A stretch of DNA of 64,000 bases from AP-15 sp963738185 (GCA_963738185.1 CAVTVA010000001.1:868001-932000), one strand, 5' to 3'; positions 55,388 through 64,000 are shown, numbered from the stretch's first letter. Numbers and translations: made by a program. Notes: generated by a model not told the origin, from the letters alone.

Positions 55388-56056
55388 ATGATCTCGCTCA
55401 GCGAAGAGGTCGCGATCGCCGCGTCGCCCGCAACCGTGTGGCCGCTGCTGCGCGACCCGGCGCTGGTCGCCGCGTGCATTCCCGGCGCGGCGCTGACCGC
55501 TTCGGGCGAGGACGGCGCCTATCGCGGCACGATCCGGGTCAAGTTCGGGCCGACGGTGGCGATCTTTCGCGGCGAAGCCAGGCTCGCGTACGACGACGAG
55601 GAGCGACGCTGCACGATCGAGGGGCGCGGCATCGACGGGCGCGGCGCCTCGCGGGCGTCGGCCTCGGGCGTGGTCACGGCCAGCGCGGCCAGGGCGGGTA
55701 GGGCGACGACGATAAAATGCGAGGGCAAATTCAACGTCACCGGCCCGCTCGAGACTTTTGCCAATGCCGGCGGGGTGCACCTCGCCCGCGCCTTCTTGGC
55801 GGAATTCGCCGGCAACATGGCGCGCCTTGCCGCCGAGCGGGCGGCGCTGAACCCCGAGCCCGAGCCGGAAAGCCCCTCACCCCAGCCCTCTCCCCGCGAG
55901 GCGGGGCGAGGGAGCGAACCGGGCGGCTCGCCCGTGGGAAACACGCTTCCGGTTGCCGCCGAGCTGCATGGCGGGGCGCTGCTGTGGCGGGCGTTTCTCG
56001 GCTGGCTGCGGCAACTCTTTTCTGCCAAAGGCAAAGCACCCAAAGGAAAAGCATGA
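55388..56056 (+). CDS. CoxG-like SRPBCC domain protein with repeat-derived insert
   Basis: A 222-residue protein. Residues 1-150 are an SRPBCC/CoxG-type hydrophobic-pocket domain (VAIAASPATVWPLLRDPALV, AACIPGAALTASGED, KFNVTGPLETFANAGGVHLA). Then a palindromic repeat has been inserted in frame and translates as PSPQPSPREAGRG. The C-terminal 35 residues are a hydrophobic/basic tail (LLWRAFLGWLRQLFSAKGK) that could bind membrane. CoxG relatives recruit molybdenum hydroxylases, but none is adjacent; the partner here may be the TPP enzyme, whose ATG overlaps this gene's stop (ATGA). Confidence 0.82.
   Translation: MISLSEEVAIAASPATVWPLLRDPALVAACIPGAALTASGEDGAYRGTIRVKFGPTVAIFRGEARLAYDDEERRCTIEGRGIDGRGASRASASGVVTASAARAGRATTIKCEGKFNVTGPLETFANAGGVHLARAFLAEFAGNMARLAAERAALNPEPEPESPSPQPSPREAGRGSEPGGSPVGNTLPVAAELHGGALLWRAFLGWLRQLFSAKGKAPKGKA
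55874..55916. repeat. Palindromic repeat inserted in frame in the CoxG-like gene
   Basis: CCCCTCACCCC...CTCTCCCCGCG facing GCGGGGCGAGGG. This is the intergenic CCCC-GGGG repeat class seen at 2801, 29820 and 33968, here inside a coding sequence. It adds about 15 residues (SPSPQPSPREAGRGSEPGG) without breaking the frame. Confidence 0.7.
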
Positions 56057-57717
56057 TGAGCGACGAGGTTTGCGACGTATTGGCCAAGGCGTTTGCCGCC
56101 GAGGGGGTGGACACATTGTTCACCCTGATGGGCGACGCCAACATGTACTGGTCGGCGGCGATGGCCGACAACGAGGGCGTGCGCCTGATCCACGCCCGCC
56201 ACGAGCATTGCGCGGTGGCGATGGCCGACGCCTATGCCCGCGCCAGCGGCAAGGTCGGCGTCGGTGCGGTCACCTGCGGCCCCGGCTTTACCCAGATCAT
56301 GACCGCGCTGACGATGGCCGCGCGCGGCAATGCGCCTGTCGTGGTCTTTTCCGGCGACGCGCCGATCGGCGCGTCCTGGTACATGCAGGAGATCGACCAG
56401 GCGCCGCTGGCGCGGGCGACCGGCGCGCATTTTGTGCCGATCCGCACGATCGACCGGGCGCTCGACAATGTCCGCGAGGCGTTTTACGTGGCCCGCGCCG
56501 AGCGCCGCCCGGTGGTGCTGAGCGTGCCGCTCGACCTGCAGAAGGAGGCGTTTCCGTACCTGCCCGACTATACGCCCTCGACCGATCTGGTGCCGCGCCG
56601 GCAAGTGGCGATGCCCGACCCGGCATTGGTCGACGAGGTCGCGGCGATGATCGCCGAGGCCGAGCGGCCGGTGGTGATCGGCGGGCGCGGCGCGGTGTGG
56701 TCGGGCGCCCGGGAGGCGCTCGAGGCCTTGGCCGAGCAGAGCGGCGCGCTGCTGGCGACGACGCTCTTGGCCAAGGGGCTTTTCGACGGCAACCCGTTCG
56801 CGCTCGACATCGCCGGCACGTTTTCGAGCGATCTCGCCCGCGAATTCTTCGCCGAGAGCGACCTGGTGATCGCCGCCGGGGCCGGGCTCGGCCATTACAC
56901 GACCGAGGGCGGCTATCTCTATCCGAACGCCAAGGTGGTGCAGATCGACGTCAACCCGCGCGGGCTGTGGCAGGGGCTCAAGACCGCCGACCTGCATGTC
57001 CGGGCCGATGCCCGCGCCACGGCCGAGGCGATCGCTCGCCGGCTCCAGGAGCGCGGCATCCGCCGGCCAGGCTGGCGCAGCAACGCCAATGCCGCCAAGA
57101 TCGCCGCCGATGTGCCGGACGCCAAGGAATTCCAGGTGACGCCGGGCACGCTCGACCCGCGCCCGGTGGTGCGCGAGCTCGACGCGACTATCCCGAAAGA
57201 TTGGGACATCGTCGTCGCCGGCGGCCACTGCTTCGGCTTTGGCATGACCCAGCTGAAGGGGCGGGCGGCCGGCAAATACCACACGCCGCTCGATTTCGGC
57301 GCGATCGGCTCGGGGCTGTCGGCGGCGATCGGCGTCGCCGCGGCGCGCGGCAGCGACAAGATTTTGCTGATCGACGGCGACGGCAGCCTCTATCAGCACA
57401 TCCAGGAACTGGAGACGGTGCGCCGCCACGGTCTCAAGCTGCTGATCTGCGTTTTGAACGACGGCGGCTATGGCGCCGAATCGCACAAATTCCGCGCTCA
57501 TGGCGGCGACCCCAGCCATGCGATCCACGGCCGCGGCGATCTCGCCGCCACCGCTCGCGGGTTTGGCCTCAACGGCGCCACCGTCACCGAGATGGGCCGC
57601 TTCGGGCGCCTGTTCGGCGAGCACCAAGAGCGCGACGGCGCGACCTTGTGGGACATCCATATCGACGATCTGATCCCGACCCGGCAATTCCGCCGCGTCC
57701 ATTACGGAGAAGCCTGA
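56053..57717 (+). CDS. Thiamine-diphosphate-dependent enzyme (acetolactate synthase-like)
   Basis: A 554-residue protein with the three TPP-enzyme domains. The N-terminal catalytic Glu is in IHARHEHCAVAMADAYAR (near 50), the FAD/nucleotide-like middle domain spans about 195-345, and the C-terminal TPP site is LLIDGDGSLYQHIQELETVR then LLICVLNDGGYG (GDG...ND motif). It decarboxylates or condenses a 2-keto acid; benzoylformate-, oxalyl- or acetolactate-type reactions are all possible. It is coupled to the CoxG-like gene and opposite an HpcH/HpaI aldolase, suggesting a small keto-acid pathway. Confidence 0.9.
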   Translation: MMSDEVCDVLAKAFAAEGVDTLFTLMGDANMYWSAAMADNEGVRLIHARHEHCAVAMADAYARASGKVGVGAVTCGPGFTQIMTALTMAARGNAPVVVFSGDAPIGASWYMQEIDQAPLARATGAHFVPIRTIDRALDNVREAFYVARAERRPVVLSVPLDLQKEAFPYLPDYTPSTDLVPRRQVAMPDPALVDEVAAMIAEAERPVVIGGRGAVWSGAREALEALAEQSGALLATTLLAKGLFDGNPFALDIAGTFSSDLAREFFAESDLVIAAGAGLGHYTTEGGYLYPNAKVVQIDVNPRGLWQGLKTADLHVRADARATAEAIARRLQERGIRRPGWRSNANAAKIAADVPDAKEFQVTPGTLDPRPVVRELDATIPKDWDIVVAGGHCFGFGMTQLKGRAAGKYHTPLDFGAIGSGLSAAIGVAAARGSDKILLIDGDGSLYQHIQELETVRRHGLKLLICVLNDGGYGAESHKFRAHGGDPSHAIHGRGDLAATARGFGLNGATVTEMGRFGRLFGEHQERDGATLWDIHIDDLIPTRQFRRVHYGEA

Positions 57718-57739
57718 GGAGTTGCGAGCCGCGCCGTAG

Positions 57740-57768
57740 GATGGGTTAGAGCGCGAGCGAAACCCATC
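57740..57768. repeat. GATGGGTT/AACCCATC hairpin between convergent genes
   Basis: Perfect 8-base arms 57740-57747 and 57761-57768. It separates the converging TPP-enzyme and glycosyltransferase genes, where it probably stops both transcripts. Confidence 0.6.
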
Positions 57769-57777
57769 GCTTTGCGC

Positions 57778-58989
57778 TTATGCCCGCACGGCCGCCGGCG
57801 CGCTCTCTGGGATGGGTTCGCCGTGCTCGGGGAACAGCAGCTCCTCGTAGACGGCGATGGTGCGGGCGCACATCGCCTCCTTGGTGAACCGGGCGGCGAT
57901 GTGGGTCCGGGCGCGCTGCGCCAAGAGCGCGCGCTCGCCGGCTCCGAGCATGAGGGCGGCGCCGATCGCGTCGGCCAGCGCCGCGGGATCGCGTGGCGGC
58001 GCGAGCAAGCCCGTCTCCCCGGGCACGATCGTCTCGCGGGCGCCGCCGTGGTCGGTGGCGACGACCGGGCGCCCCATCGCCTGCGCCTCGACGACGATCC
58101 GCCCAAACCCCTCGGGATCGCGCGACGCCGAGACCACGACATCGGCCAGCAGATAGGCGGCCGGCATGTCGGCGCAGTGCTCGACGATGCGGACGAGGCC
58201 ATCGAGCCGGTGGCGCCGGGCCGCGGCCTCGAGCTCGCGGCGAAAACCGCGCCGCTGCTCGGCGCCGACCAGCACCGCGCAGATGTCGCGGCGGCCCAGC
58301 ACGGCGATCGCCGCGATCAGGTCGAGCCCGCCCTTCCACCGGGTCAGCCGGCCCGGCAGCATCACCACCGGCGCCCCCTCGGGCAGCCGCCATTGCCGGG
58401 CGAGGCTGGCGATGCGCTCGCCGCCGACCCGCACCGGGTCGAACAGGTCGAGATCGACGCCGCGCGGGATCGTGCGCAGGCGGTCGGCGCCGACGCCATA
58501 GACGCTCGCCGCATGCTCGGCGACAAAATCGGAGATGGCGATGACCCGCTCGCCGCGCGCCATGACCGAGTTGTACCGGCGCTTCAATGCCGAGCCGGCG
58601 CCATAGGCGTTGTGAAAGGTGGTGACGAAATGCCGGCCGGTGGCATTCGCCGCCGACCATGCCGACCAGGCCGGGGCGCGGCTCCTGGCATGGACGATGT
58701 CGATGCCAAGCTGGCGGATCGCGCGCCCTAAGGCCGCGGCGTTGCGGCGCATGACCAGCGGGTTCTTTGAGGCGAGCGGCAGGGTCAGGTGGGTGGCGCC
58801 TGCGCGGGCCAGATCCCGTTCGAGCGGCCCGCCCGAAGAGGCGACATAGGCGCTCCACCCGGCCGCGCCGAGCGCCGCCGCCAATTCGACCGTGCCGCGC
58901 TCGGCCCCGCCCGATACGAGGCTCGGCACAATCTGCAGCACCGCCGGCGGGCGGCCGTCCGATGCCCGGTCTTCTGGCGCGGCAGGCAT
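57778..58989 (-). CDS. Glycosyltransferase family 4 protein
   Basis: A 403-residue GT-B glycosyltransferase. The N-domain glycine-rich start is VPSLVSGGAERGTVELAAAL; the donor-site motif EGFGRIVVEAQAMGRPVVAT carries the E-x7-E pair of family 4. PGRLTRWKGGLDLIAAIAVL is the usual linker. It transfers a sugar to a lipid or polysaccharide acceptor in the cytoplasm. The start at 58989 (MPAAPEDRAS) was chosen because upstream sequence in the frame includes the divergent gene's repeats. Another glycosyltransferase lies at the window end. Confidence 0.9.
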   Translation of the reverse strand: MPAAPEDRASDGRPPAVLQIVPSLVSGGAERGTVELAAALGAAGWSAYVASSGGPLERDLARAGATHLTLPLASKNPLVMRRNAAALGRAIRQLGIDIVHARSRAPAWSAWSAANATGRHFVTTFHNAYGAGSALKRRYNSVMARGERVIAISDFVAEHAASVYGVGADRLRTIPRGVDLDLFDPVRVGGERIASLARQWRLPEGAPVVMLPGRLTRWKGGLDLIAAIAVLGRRDICAVLVGAEQRRGFRRELEAAARRHRLDGLVRIVEHCADMPAAYLLADVVVSASRDPEGFGRIVVEAQAMGRPVVATDHGGARETIVPGETGLLAPPRDPAALADAIGAALMLGAGERALLAQRARTHIAARFTKEAMCARTIAVYEELLFPEHGEPIPESAPAAVRA

Positions 58990-59031
58990 GATGCTATCGT
59001 CGCCGCCCTCTCGGCCAGCCGCAAGCCTGCG

Positions 59032-59844
59032 ATGACCTCGCCCGAAACCTTGGCCCCCGAAACCTTGGCCCCCGAAACCTTGGCCCCCGAAACCTTGGCC
59101 CCCGAAACCTTGGCGCGTCACGACGGCCACACGATCGCTTATCATCGCGTGCCTGGCGCGGCGCCGGGGATCGTCTTTCTCGCCGGCCTGCGCTCGGACA
59201 TGACCGGCAACAAGGCGCTTTATCTCGATCAATACTGCCGGCGCCAGGGGCGGGCCTATGTGCGGTTCGATTATTTCGGCCACGGCCGGTCGAGCGGCGA
59301 TTTTGCCGACGGCGCGGTCGGCCGCTGGGCCGAGGACGCGATCGCGGTCCTCGACGAGCTGACCCAAGGGCCGCAGATCCTGGTCGGCTCCAGCATCGGC
59401 GGCTGGATCATGCTGCTGGCGGCACTCGCCCGGCCGCAGCGGATTCACGCGTTGGTCGGGATCGCGCCGGCGCCCGATGCGACCGAGGACCTCTTATGGC
59501 CCCGCCTCGATATGGCGCAGCGCCACGAGCTGCTGACGACGGGCTCGGTGACATTGCCGTCCGAATACGATCCGGCCGGCTATACCTATCGCCGCAGCCT
59601 GATCGAGGAGGGCAGGCGGCATCTGGTGATGCGCGCGCCGATCGCGCTCGATTGCCCGGTGCGGCTGCTGCACGGCATGCGCGACGCCTCGGTGCCGTGG
59701 CAGACCAGCCTCAATCTGGCCGAGCGCCTGACCAGCGCCGACGTGGCCGTCACCCTGGTCAAGGATGGCGACCACCGGCTCTCGACCGCCGCCGACCTCG
59801 CCCGCCTCGCCCAAATTTTGGACGCCCTGGTCGGTAGCATGTAG
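59032..59844 (+). CDS. Alpha/beta hydrolase with PETLA tandem repeat at its N-terminus
   Basis: A 270-residue hydrolase. After MTS, five PETLA pentapeptides are encoded by the 15-base repeat. The catalytic Ser is in ILVGSSIGGWIML, the oxyanion region in FLAGLRSDMTGNKALYLDQY, the acid in LLHGMRDASVPW and His in VKDGDHRLSTAADL. It resembles serine-hydrolase relatives of the palmitoyl-thioesterase ABHD10/17 type. Only 42 bases separate it from the divergent glycosyltransferase start, so its promoter may lie inside that gene. Confidence 0.85.
   Translation: MTSPETLAPETLAPETLAPETLAPETLARHDGHTIAYHRVPGAAPGIVFLAGLRSDMTGNKALYLDQYCRRQGRAYVRFDYFGHGRSSGDFADGAVGRWAEDAIAVLDELTQGPQILVGSSIGGWIMLLAALARPQRIHALVGIAPAPDATEDLLWPRLDMAQRHELLTTGSVTLPSEYDPAGYTYRRSLIEEGRRHLVMRAPIALDCPVRLLHGMRDASVPWQTSLNLAERLTSADVAVTLVKDGDHRLSTAADLARLAQILDALVGSM
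59041..59114. repeat. 15-base tandem repeat in the hydrolase gene
   Basis: CCCGAAACCTTGGCC is repeated perfectly four times from 59041, with a fifth copy differing at its end. Unit size keeps the frame. It is the second 15-base coding minisatellite in the window, after the one at 13005-13064. Confidence 0.9.
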
Positions 59845-59870
59845 GGCGGATCAGCGCAGCGCAATCCGCC
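59845..59870. terminator. Hairpin between convergent hydrolase and MFS genes
   Basis: GGCGGAT at 59845-59851 faces ATCCGCC at 59864-59870, directly behind the hydrolase stop codon. It has no long U-run, so termination strength is uncertain. It also fits the interspersed hairpin class. Confidence 0.45.
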
Positions 59871-59895
59871 TTTGCCAAACATTGCCGCGCGATGG

Positions 59896-61218
59896 TCAGT
59901 CGGTCGCCGGCAGCCTGACGCGCGCGACCAGCACTGCCGACAGGCTGAACCACAGCGCCGCGATCGCGAAGGCCAGCGCATAGGCGAACCGCGCCGAGAC
60001 CGCCAGCTTGGCGCCGGTGATGATCCAGCCGGTCACCGCCGGCCCCAGGATCTGCGGCAACACCAGCGCCACATGCCAGATGCCCATGTCCTTGCCGGCG
60101 GTCTCGCTCTGCGGCAGCACTTTCAGCGCCAAGGCCCAATCGACCGCCTGATAGGCGCCCCAGCCGGCGAAGTAGACCAGAAACACCGGCACAGTCAGGG
60201 CGATGCTGGGATAAAACGCGATCAGCACATAGGCGCATGCGGCCGCGGCCATCATCCAGCTGGTGGCCTTGACGACCGCGACGATGCCCCGGCTCTCGGC
60301 CAGCCGGGCGGCGACCAGGCTCGCCGGGATGCCGAGCAGCGCGCCGAGCCCGAGCAGCATCGGCAAAACCTTGCCCGGCTCGGCGACCCCGATCACGTCG
60401 CGCAGATAGAACAGCAGAAAGGTCAACACCGACCACACCCCGAGATTGGCGAACAACCGGGTCACCAGCACCCGGTAGAAGTTGCGGTGCGCGCCAGGGC
60501 TGAGCCAGAACGAGCGCACGAAGGCCCCGAGCTCAAAGCGCCGGCCCACGCCCGGCGCCGGCGGCTCGCGCACGCCTTTCAGGGTCAGCCCCAGGCAGAC
60601 TAAATTGACCGCGATCAGTGCGGTAATCGAAGCGGCCGGGCGGCCGTGCACATAAAGCCCGACCGCGATCCCGTTGCCGGTGAAGGTGCCCAGAATGCTC
60701 ATGATGTTCATCCAGGCGCTGGCCCTCGCCTGATCGCCCGGCGGCACGACATCGGGGATCAGCCCGGCATAGGGGCCGCACGCCCAGTTCCACCAGAATT
60801 GCAGGTTCACGATGGCGAGCGCATAGACCAGGATGTTGCCGCCGGCCCCGGCCGGGATCAGCAGCGCGAGGCCAACGCAGGTTCCGACCATGCCGCTGAT
60901 CAGAAACGGCCGGCGGCGGCCTTTCGCACGGCGCACCCGATCGGAGAGCGCCCCCGCCAGCGGCGCCATGACCAGCGCCATTGCCGCCCCGATCGCGAGA
61001 ATCGAGCCGCTGATGCCTTCCTTTGCCGCCGCATCGGGGCCGAGGATCGCCGCCACCTGATCCGGCACGATGACCGGAACCACGGTCAGCCAGTTGGCGA
61101 ACAGCGCGAACCATAGGAGCGACACCGCGATCTGGCCCGCCAGTGGCAGCCGCCCGGATCGCAGCGCTAGCCCCGGCGCTTGCCGCGGCGCGGCAGCGGC
61201 GCCTGTCCCGTCGATCAT
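59896..61218 (-). CDS. MFS transporter (sugar/GPH-like)
   Basis: A 440-residue 12-helix transporter. The helix 2-3 motif is GALSDRVRRAKGRRRPFLIS, resembling the GPH and SLC45 sugar-symporter groups. GPYAGLIPDVVPPGDQARAS lies between helices 4 and 5. It starts MIDGTGAAAAPRQAP, after a run of non-membrane residues. Substrate not predictable. It is convergent with the hydrolase and divergent from the quinone oxidoreductase. Confidence 0.85.
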   Translation of the reverse strand: MIDGTGAAAAPRQAPGLALRSGRLPLAGQIAVSLLWFALFANWLTVVPVIVPDQVAAILGPDAAAKEGISGSILAIGAAMALVMAPLAGALSDRVRRAKGRRRPFLISGMVGTCVGLALLIPAGAGGNILVYALAIVNLQFWWNWACGPYAGLIPDVVPPGDQARASAWMNIMSILGTFTGNGIAVGLYVHGRPAASITALIAVNLVCLGLTLKGVREPPAPGVGRRFELGAFVRSFWLSPGAHRNFYRVLVTRLFANLGVWSVLTFLLFYLRDVIGVAEPGKVLPMLLGLGALLGIPASLVAARLAESRGIVAVVKATSWMMAAAACAYVLIAFYPSIALTVPVFLVYFAGWGAYQAVDWALALKVLPQSETAGKDMGIWHVALVLPQILGPAVTGWIITGAKLAVSARFAYALAFAIAALWFSLSAVLVARVRLPATD

Positions 61219-61344
61219 GCGCGTCCCCCTCCGCCCGATTGCGGCACAGCATGCCTCAATTGGCGGCCGTCTGGGAAACCCGCTGGCGCGCCGCCGCCGA
61301 ATCGGGGCAAGCTTTCGCTTTGGTTCAGGCTGGGGAGCGGGGCG

Positions 61345-62319
61345 ATGCAGGCGGTGGTGTGCGAGGCGTTCGGCGGGCCCGAGGTGTTGGCGTTGCGCGA
61401 ATTGCCGGACCCGCCGCTGCCCGCTGGCGGCGAGGTCCAGGTGCGGATCCGAGCGCGGGGCGTCCAGTATGTCGACGTGCTGATGCTGGCCGGGAAGTAT
61501 CAGTTTCGACCGGAGCCGCCTTTCATTCCCGGCAATGAGGGCGCCGGCGAGGTGGTCGCGGTCGGCCCGGATGTGACCCGGTTTAAGAGCGGCGACACGG
61601 TGATGAGCCGGCATCGGCTCGGCGCCTTCGCCCAGTTGGCCAACACCGCCGCCGAGAACTGCGACCCGGTGCCGGCGGGGCTCAGCCTCGATCAGGCGTC
61701 GGTGTTCCGCAGCGCCTATGCCACCGCCTATCATGCGCTCTTGCAGCGCGGCCGGCTCAAAGAGGGCGACCGAGTGCTGGTCCATGGTGCGGCCGGCGGC
61801 ATCGGCCTGCCGGCGATCCAGCTCGCCAAGCTCTACGGCGCCACGGTCATCGCCACCGCCAGCACCGAGGAAAAGCGCCGGGTCTGCCTCGAAGAGGGCG
61901 CCGACCATGCGATCCCTTATCAGGGCGGGTTCCGCGACCGGGTCATGGAGCTGACCCAGGGCCGCGGCGTCGACATCATCTACGACCCGGTCAACGGCCC
62001 GACCTTTGAGGAATCGCTGCGCTGCCTCGCTTGGAGCGGGCGCATCCTGATCCTCGGCTTTCTCGGCGGCGCGCCGGCGCTGGCCCGCACCAACTATCTG
62101 CTGATCAAGGGGGTCGAGGCGATCGGCGTGCGCATCGGCGGGCTCAACGAGAGCCGTCCCGAGCTTGCCGCCGAGAACGCCCGCACGCTGTTCGAGCTCG
62201 CCGCCGAGGGTAAGCTCAAGCCGCGAGTCTGGCGCCGCTTCCCGCTGGCGCAGGCCGGCGACGCGGTGCAGGCGCTGATCGACCGTGCGGTCATCGGCAA
62301 GGCGGTGCTCGTCGGCTAG
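61345..62319 (+). CDS. Quinone oxidoreductase-like zinc-free MDR protein
   Basis: A 324-residue medium-chain reductase. MQAVVCEAFGGPEVLALREL is a typical start. The nucleotide loop is VLVHGAAGGIGLPAIQLAKL (near 142-161). No zinc-ligand Cys cluster is present, so it is NADPH:quinone reductase or enoyl-reductase type. Start after GGGGAGCGGGGCG. Its stop lies 15 bases from the end of the convergent YgfZ gene. Substrate unknown. Confidence 0.9.
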   Translation: MQAVVCEAFGGPEVLALRELPDPPLPAGGEVQVRIRARGVQYVDVLMLAGKYQFRPEPPFIPGNEGAGEVVAVGPDVTRFKSGDTVMSRHRLGAFAQLANTAAENCDPVPAGLSLDQASVFRSAYATAYHALLQRGRLKEGDRVLVHGAAGGIGLPAIQLAKLYGATVIATASTEEKRRVCLEEGADHAIPYQGGFRDRVMELTQGRGVDIIYDPVNGPTFEESLRCLAWSGRILILGFLGGAPALARTNYLLIKGVEAIGVRIGGLNESRPELAAENARTLFELAAEGKLKPRVWRRFPLAQAGDAVQALIDRAVIGKAVLVG

Positions 62320-62334
62320 GCGCGGCTGTAGGGG

Positions 62335-63252
62335 CTACCCGTCCCTACCGCTACCGGAAATGCGCATCCAACTCGGTCTGGTCGGGACGATCGCCGTGTC
62401 CCCGGCCATCAGCGGCTGTTCGCCGAGCACCGCGTCGATCCGCAGCACGGCCAGGCCCTGCCCGTCGCGGCTCGATCGCATCTCGCCAACCTCGCGGCCA
62501 GCGGCGGTGACGATCGTCCCCGGCGCCGGAGCCGGGCCGTCGATCACGACCGGCACCAGCCGCCGTTTGACGAGGCCGCGATATTTGGTGCGGGCGGTCA
62601 ATTCCTGGCCGATATAGCAGCCCTTTTGCCAATCGACCCCGTTCAATTCGTCAAACCCGGCTTCGAGCAGGATCGATTTTTCGAGCTCCAGGTCGCGGCT
62701 GCCATCGGCGATTCCGAGGCCGAGGCGCAGACGGTCCCAAGCCTCGAACCCCGCTTCGCGCAGCCCGGCCTGGGTTAGCGCGGAGCGCGCGCCCGCGCGC
62801 GGCAGGATGCACCGAGCGCCGAGCGCCGCGAGCCGTGGATCGACAAACGCGACGCCCGAGGCAAAGGCGCGGGCATGGCCCGGCTCGTCCGGAAGGCCGA
62901 GCGCGGCGAGGGCGTCGTCGCCAAAGACTGCCGCCACCGCAAGGTCCGGCCGCTCGTCGAGCGTCGCCTTGGCTCGCAGCCGATACATCGACAGCCGCCG
63001 CTTAAGGTCGGCCAGCCGCCCGGCTTCGGCATCGAGCAGGATGGTTGCGTCGGCCGCTGCACCGATCTCGGCCATCATGAAGTCGTGCAGGTATTTACCC
63101 TGCGCGGTCAAGAATGCCGCGTAACGCGCCTGTTCAGGGCCGATCTTGTCGACGTCGTTGGAGACGAGCCCTTGCAGAAAGGCGCGGCGATCGGGTCCGC
63201 CGACGGCGAGGACGCCGCGGTCGTCGAGCAGCACAAAACAAGCATCGGGCAT
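62335..63252 (-). CDS. ygfZ: YgfZ/GcvT-like folate-binding protein
   Basis: A 305-residue YgfZ (IbaG/Iba57) family protein. The essential signature KGCYIGQELTAR (near 225-236), with its Cys, is intact, and the N-terminus FVLLDDRGVLAVGGPDRRAF is typical. It binds folate and helps maintain iron-sulfur enzymes under oxidative stress. Full length, start MPDACF at 63252. Neighbouring genes are unrelated. Confidence 0.9.
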   Translation of the reverse strand: MPDACFVLLDDRGVLAVGGPDRRAFLQGLVSNDVDKIGPEQARYAAFLTAQGKYLHDFMMAEIGAAADATILLDAEAGRLADLKRRLSMYRLRAKATLDERPDLAVAAVFGDDALAALGLPDEPGHARAFASGVAFVDPRLAALGARCILPRAGARSALTQAGLREAGFEAWDRLRLGLGIADGSRDLELEKSILLEAGFDELNGVDWQKGCYIGQELTARTKYRGLVKRRLVPVVIDGPAPAPGTIVTAAGREVGEMRSSRDGQGLAVLRIDAVLGEQPLMAGDTAIVPTRPSWMRISGSGRDG

Positions 63253-63349
63253 GGCTCGGCACAATCGTTGCGGCCGGTTAGAGTTAGGCGAGGGGCGCCA
63301 GCTTGGCAAGGCGCGGGGTGCGGGATATAAGCCCTCCCGGATCGGCGAG

Positions 63350-64000
63350 ATGGACATTCTGTTTGTTACCGCGACGCGCATCGGCGACGCCGTGCTGTCG
63401 ACCGGCCTCTTGTCCGATCTGGTCGAGCGTTATCCGGGCGCGCGGCTGACGATCGCGGCGGGGCCGGTCGCCGCACCGCTGTTCGCCTGTGTGCCGGGGC
63501 TCGAGCGGCTCGTTATCGTGCACAAGCGGCGCTGGTCATTGCATTGGCTGCCGCTCTATGCCGCGGTGGCGGTGCGGCGCTGGGGCCTGGTCGTTGATTT
63601 GCGCGGCTCGGCGCTCGCCTGGCTGCTGCGCGCCGGCCGGCGCCGGGTCATGGCCAAGGGCGATTCGAGCGAGCACCGGGTGCGCCAGCTTGCCCGGCTG
63701 TTCGCGCTCGATCCGCCGCCCGCCCCGCGGCTGTGGACCGGGCCGCAGCACGAGCGGGCTGCCGCCGCGCTGATCGCCCCCGGCGGCCCGGTGCTGGCGA
63801 TCGGCCCGGCCGCGAACTGGCGCGGCAAGCAATGGCGCGCCGAGCGCTTCGCCGAGCTGGCGCTTCGGCTGACCGCGAGCGCCGGGCTGCTGCCGGGGGC
63901 ACGCGTCGCGGTGCTGGCCGCCGGCCACGAGGGCGGGCAGGCCCGGCCGTTGCTCGACGCGATCCCAGACGGTCGCCGCATTGACCTCGTGGGCCGGACC
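63350..64000 (+). CDS. Glycosyltransferase family 9 (heptosyltransferase-like), 5' part
   Basis: An ATG at 63350 begins MDILFVTATRIGDAVLSTGL, the N-terminal signature of ADP-heptose:LPS heptosyltransferases; the gene runs past the window end with at least 217 residues read. LVVDLRGSALAWLL and VLAIGPAANWRGKQWRAERF match the family's N-domain and the linker to the nucleotide domain. It would add a sugar to lipopolysaccharide core in the cytoplasm. Confidence 0.85.
   Translation, partial: MDILFVTATRIGDAVLSTGLLSDLVERYPGARLTIAAGPVAAPLFACVPGLERLVIVHKRRWSLHWLPLYAAVAVRRWGLVVDLRGSALAWLLRAGRRRVMAKGDSSEHRVRQLARLFALDPPPAPRLWTGPQHERAAAALIAPGGPVLAIGPAANWRGKQWRAERFAELALRLTASAGLLPGARVAVLAAGHEGGQARPLLDAIPDGRRIDLVGRT

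Overview
The window is high-GC DNA (most coding stretches look close to 68% G+C) with an alphaproteobacterial gene complement: an NDUFA12-like complex I factor next to an MlaD-type protein, a B12-dependent ribonucleotide reductase, and the PriA / DUF484 / XerC group. Many short palindromic repeats and tandem luciferase-like monooxygenases suit a free-living soil or water organism, probably Rhodospirillales or Hyphomicrobiales-like. Family-level placement is not possible from this window.

Layout. 1-4976: a catabolic or sensing block with an amidohydrolase (cut by the window edge), a small unknown protein and a LysR regulator on the minus strand, divergent from three luciferase-like monooxygenases. 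5121-13123: the most interesting region, a divergent Fap-like functional-amyloid export locus. It holds a coiled-coil plus beta-barrel outer-membrane protein, two lipoproteins, a C39 cysteine peptidase, a small secreted protein, a 628-residue Thr/Asn/Ser repeat protein, and a sigma-54 activator upstream. A near-consensus -24/-12 promoter lies just before the repeat protein. 14227-30649: lipoprotein, amidase, DUF1989 protein, glycogen-debranching-like glucosidase, thioesterase, arylamine N-acetyltransferase, class III cyclase, VOC proteins, an RND pump with its adaptor, an MFS transporter, and an Asp-box propeller. 30670-35828: PriA divergent from DUF484-XerC, then an SDR. 36070-46410: LVIVD-repeat secreted protein, BamE-like protein, second cyclase, amidohydrolase, NAD synthetase, DedA, GST, DUF1772, MlaD-like, NDUFA12-like. 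46649-50378: NrdJ. 50379-53789: a low-GC accessory island with gene remnants, an orphan DUF433 antitoxin, an intact IS256-family element and a MazEF-type pair. 53834-64000: HpcH/HpaI aldolase, RidA, CoxG-like SRPBCC protein, TPP enzyme, GT4, alpha/beta hydrolase, MFS, quinone oxidoreductase, YgfZ and a GT9 cut by the window end.

How the amyloid locus may work (inference). The sigma-54 activator would switch on the minus-strand operon from the promoter at 11672-11688. The repeat protein and the 123-residue protein would be the secreted fibre subunits. The C39 peptidase would process partners; one lipoprotein carries a textbook double-glycine cleavage motif. The convergent coiled-coil beta-barrel protein would be the exit pore, as FapF is in Pseudomonas.

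Five genes (MFS, LVIVD protein, NAD synthetase, NrdJ, HpcH/HpaI aldolase) are interrupted by six frameshifts. Every one is repaired by removing exactly one base, which points to systematic assembly or sequencing error rather than gene decay.
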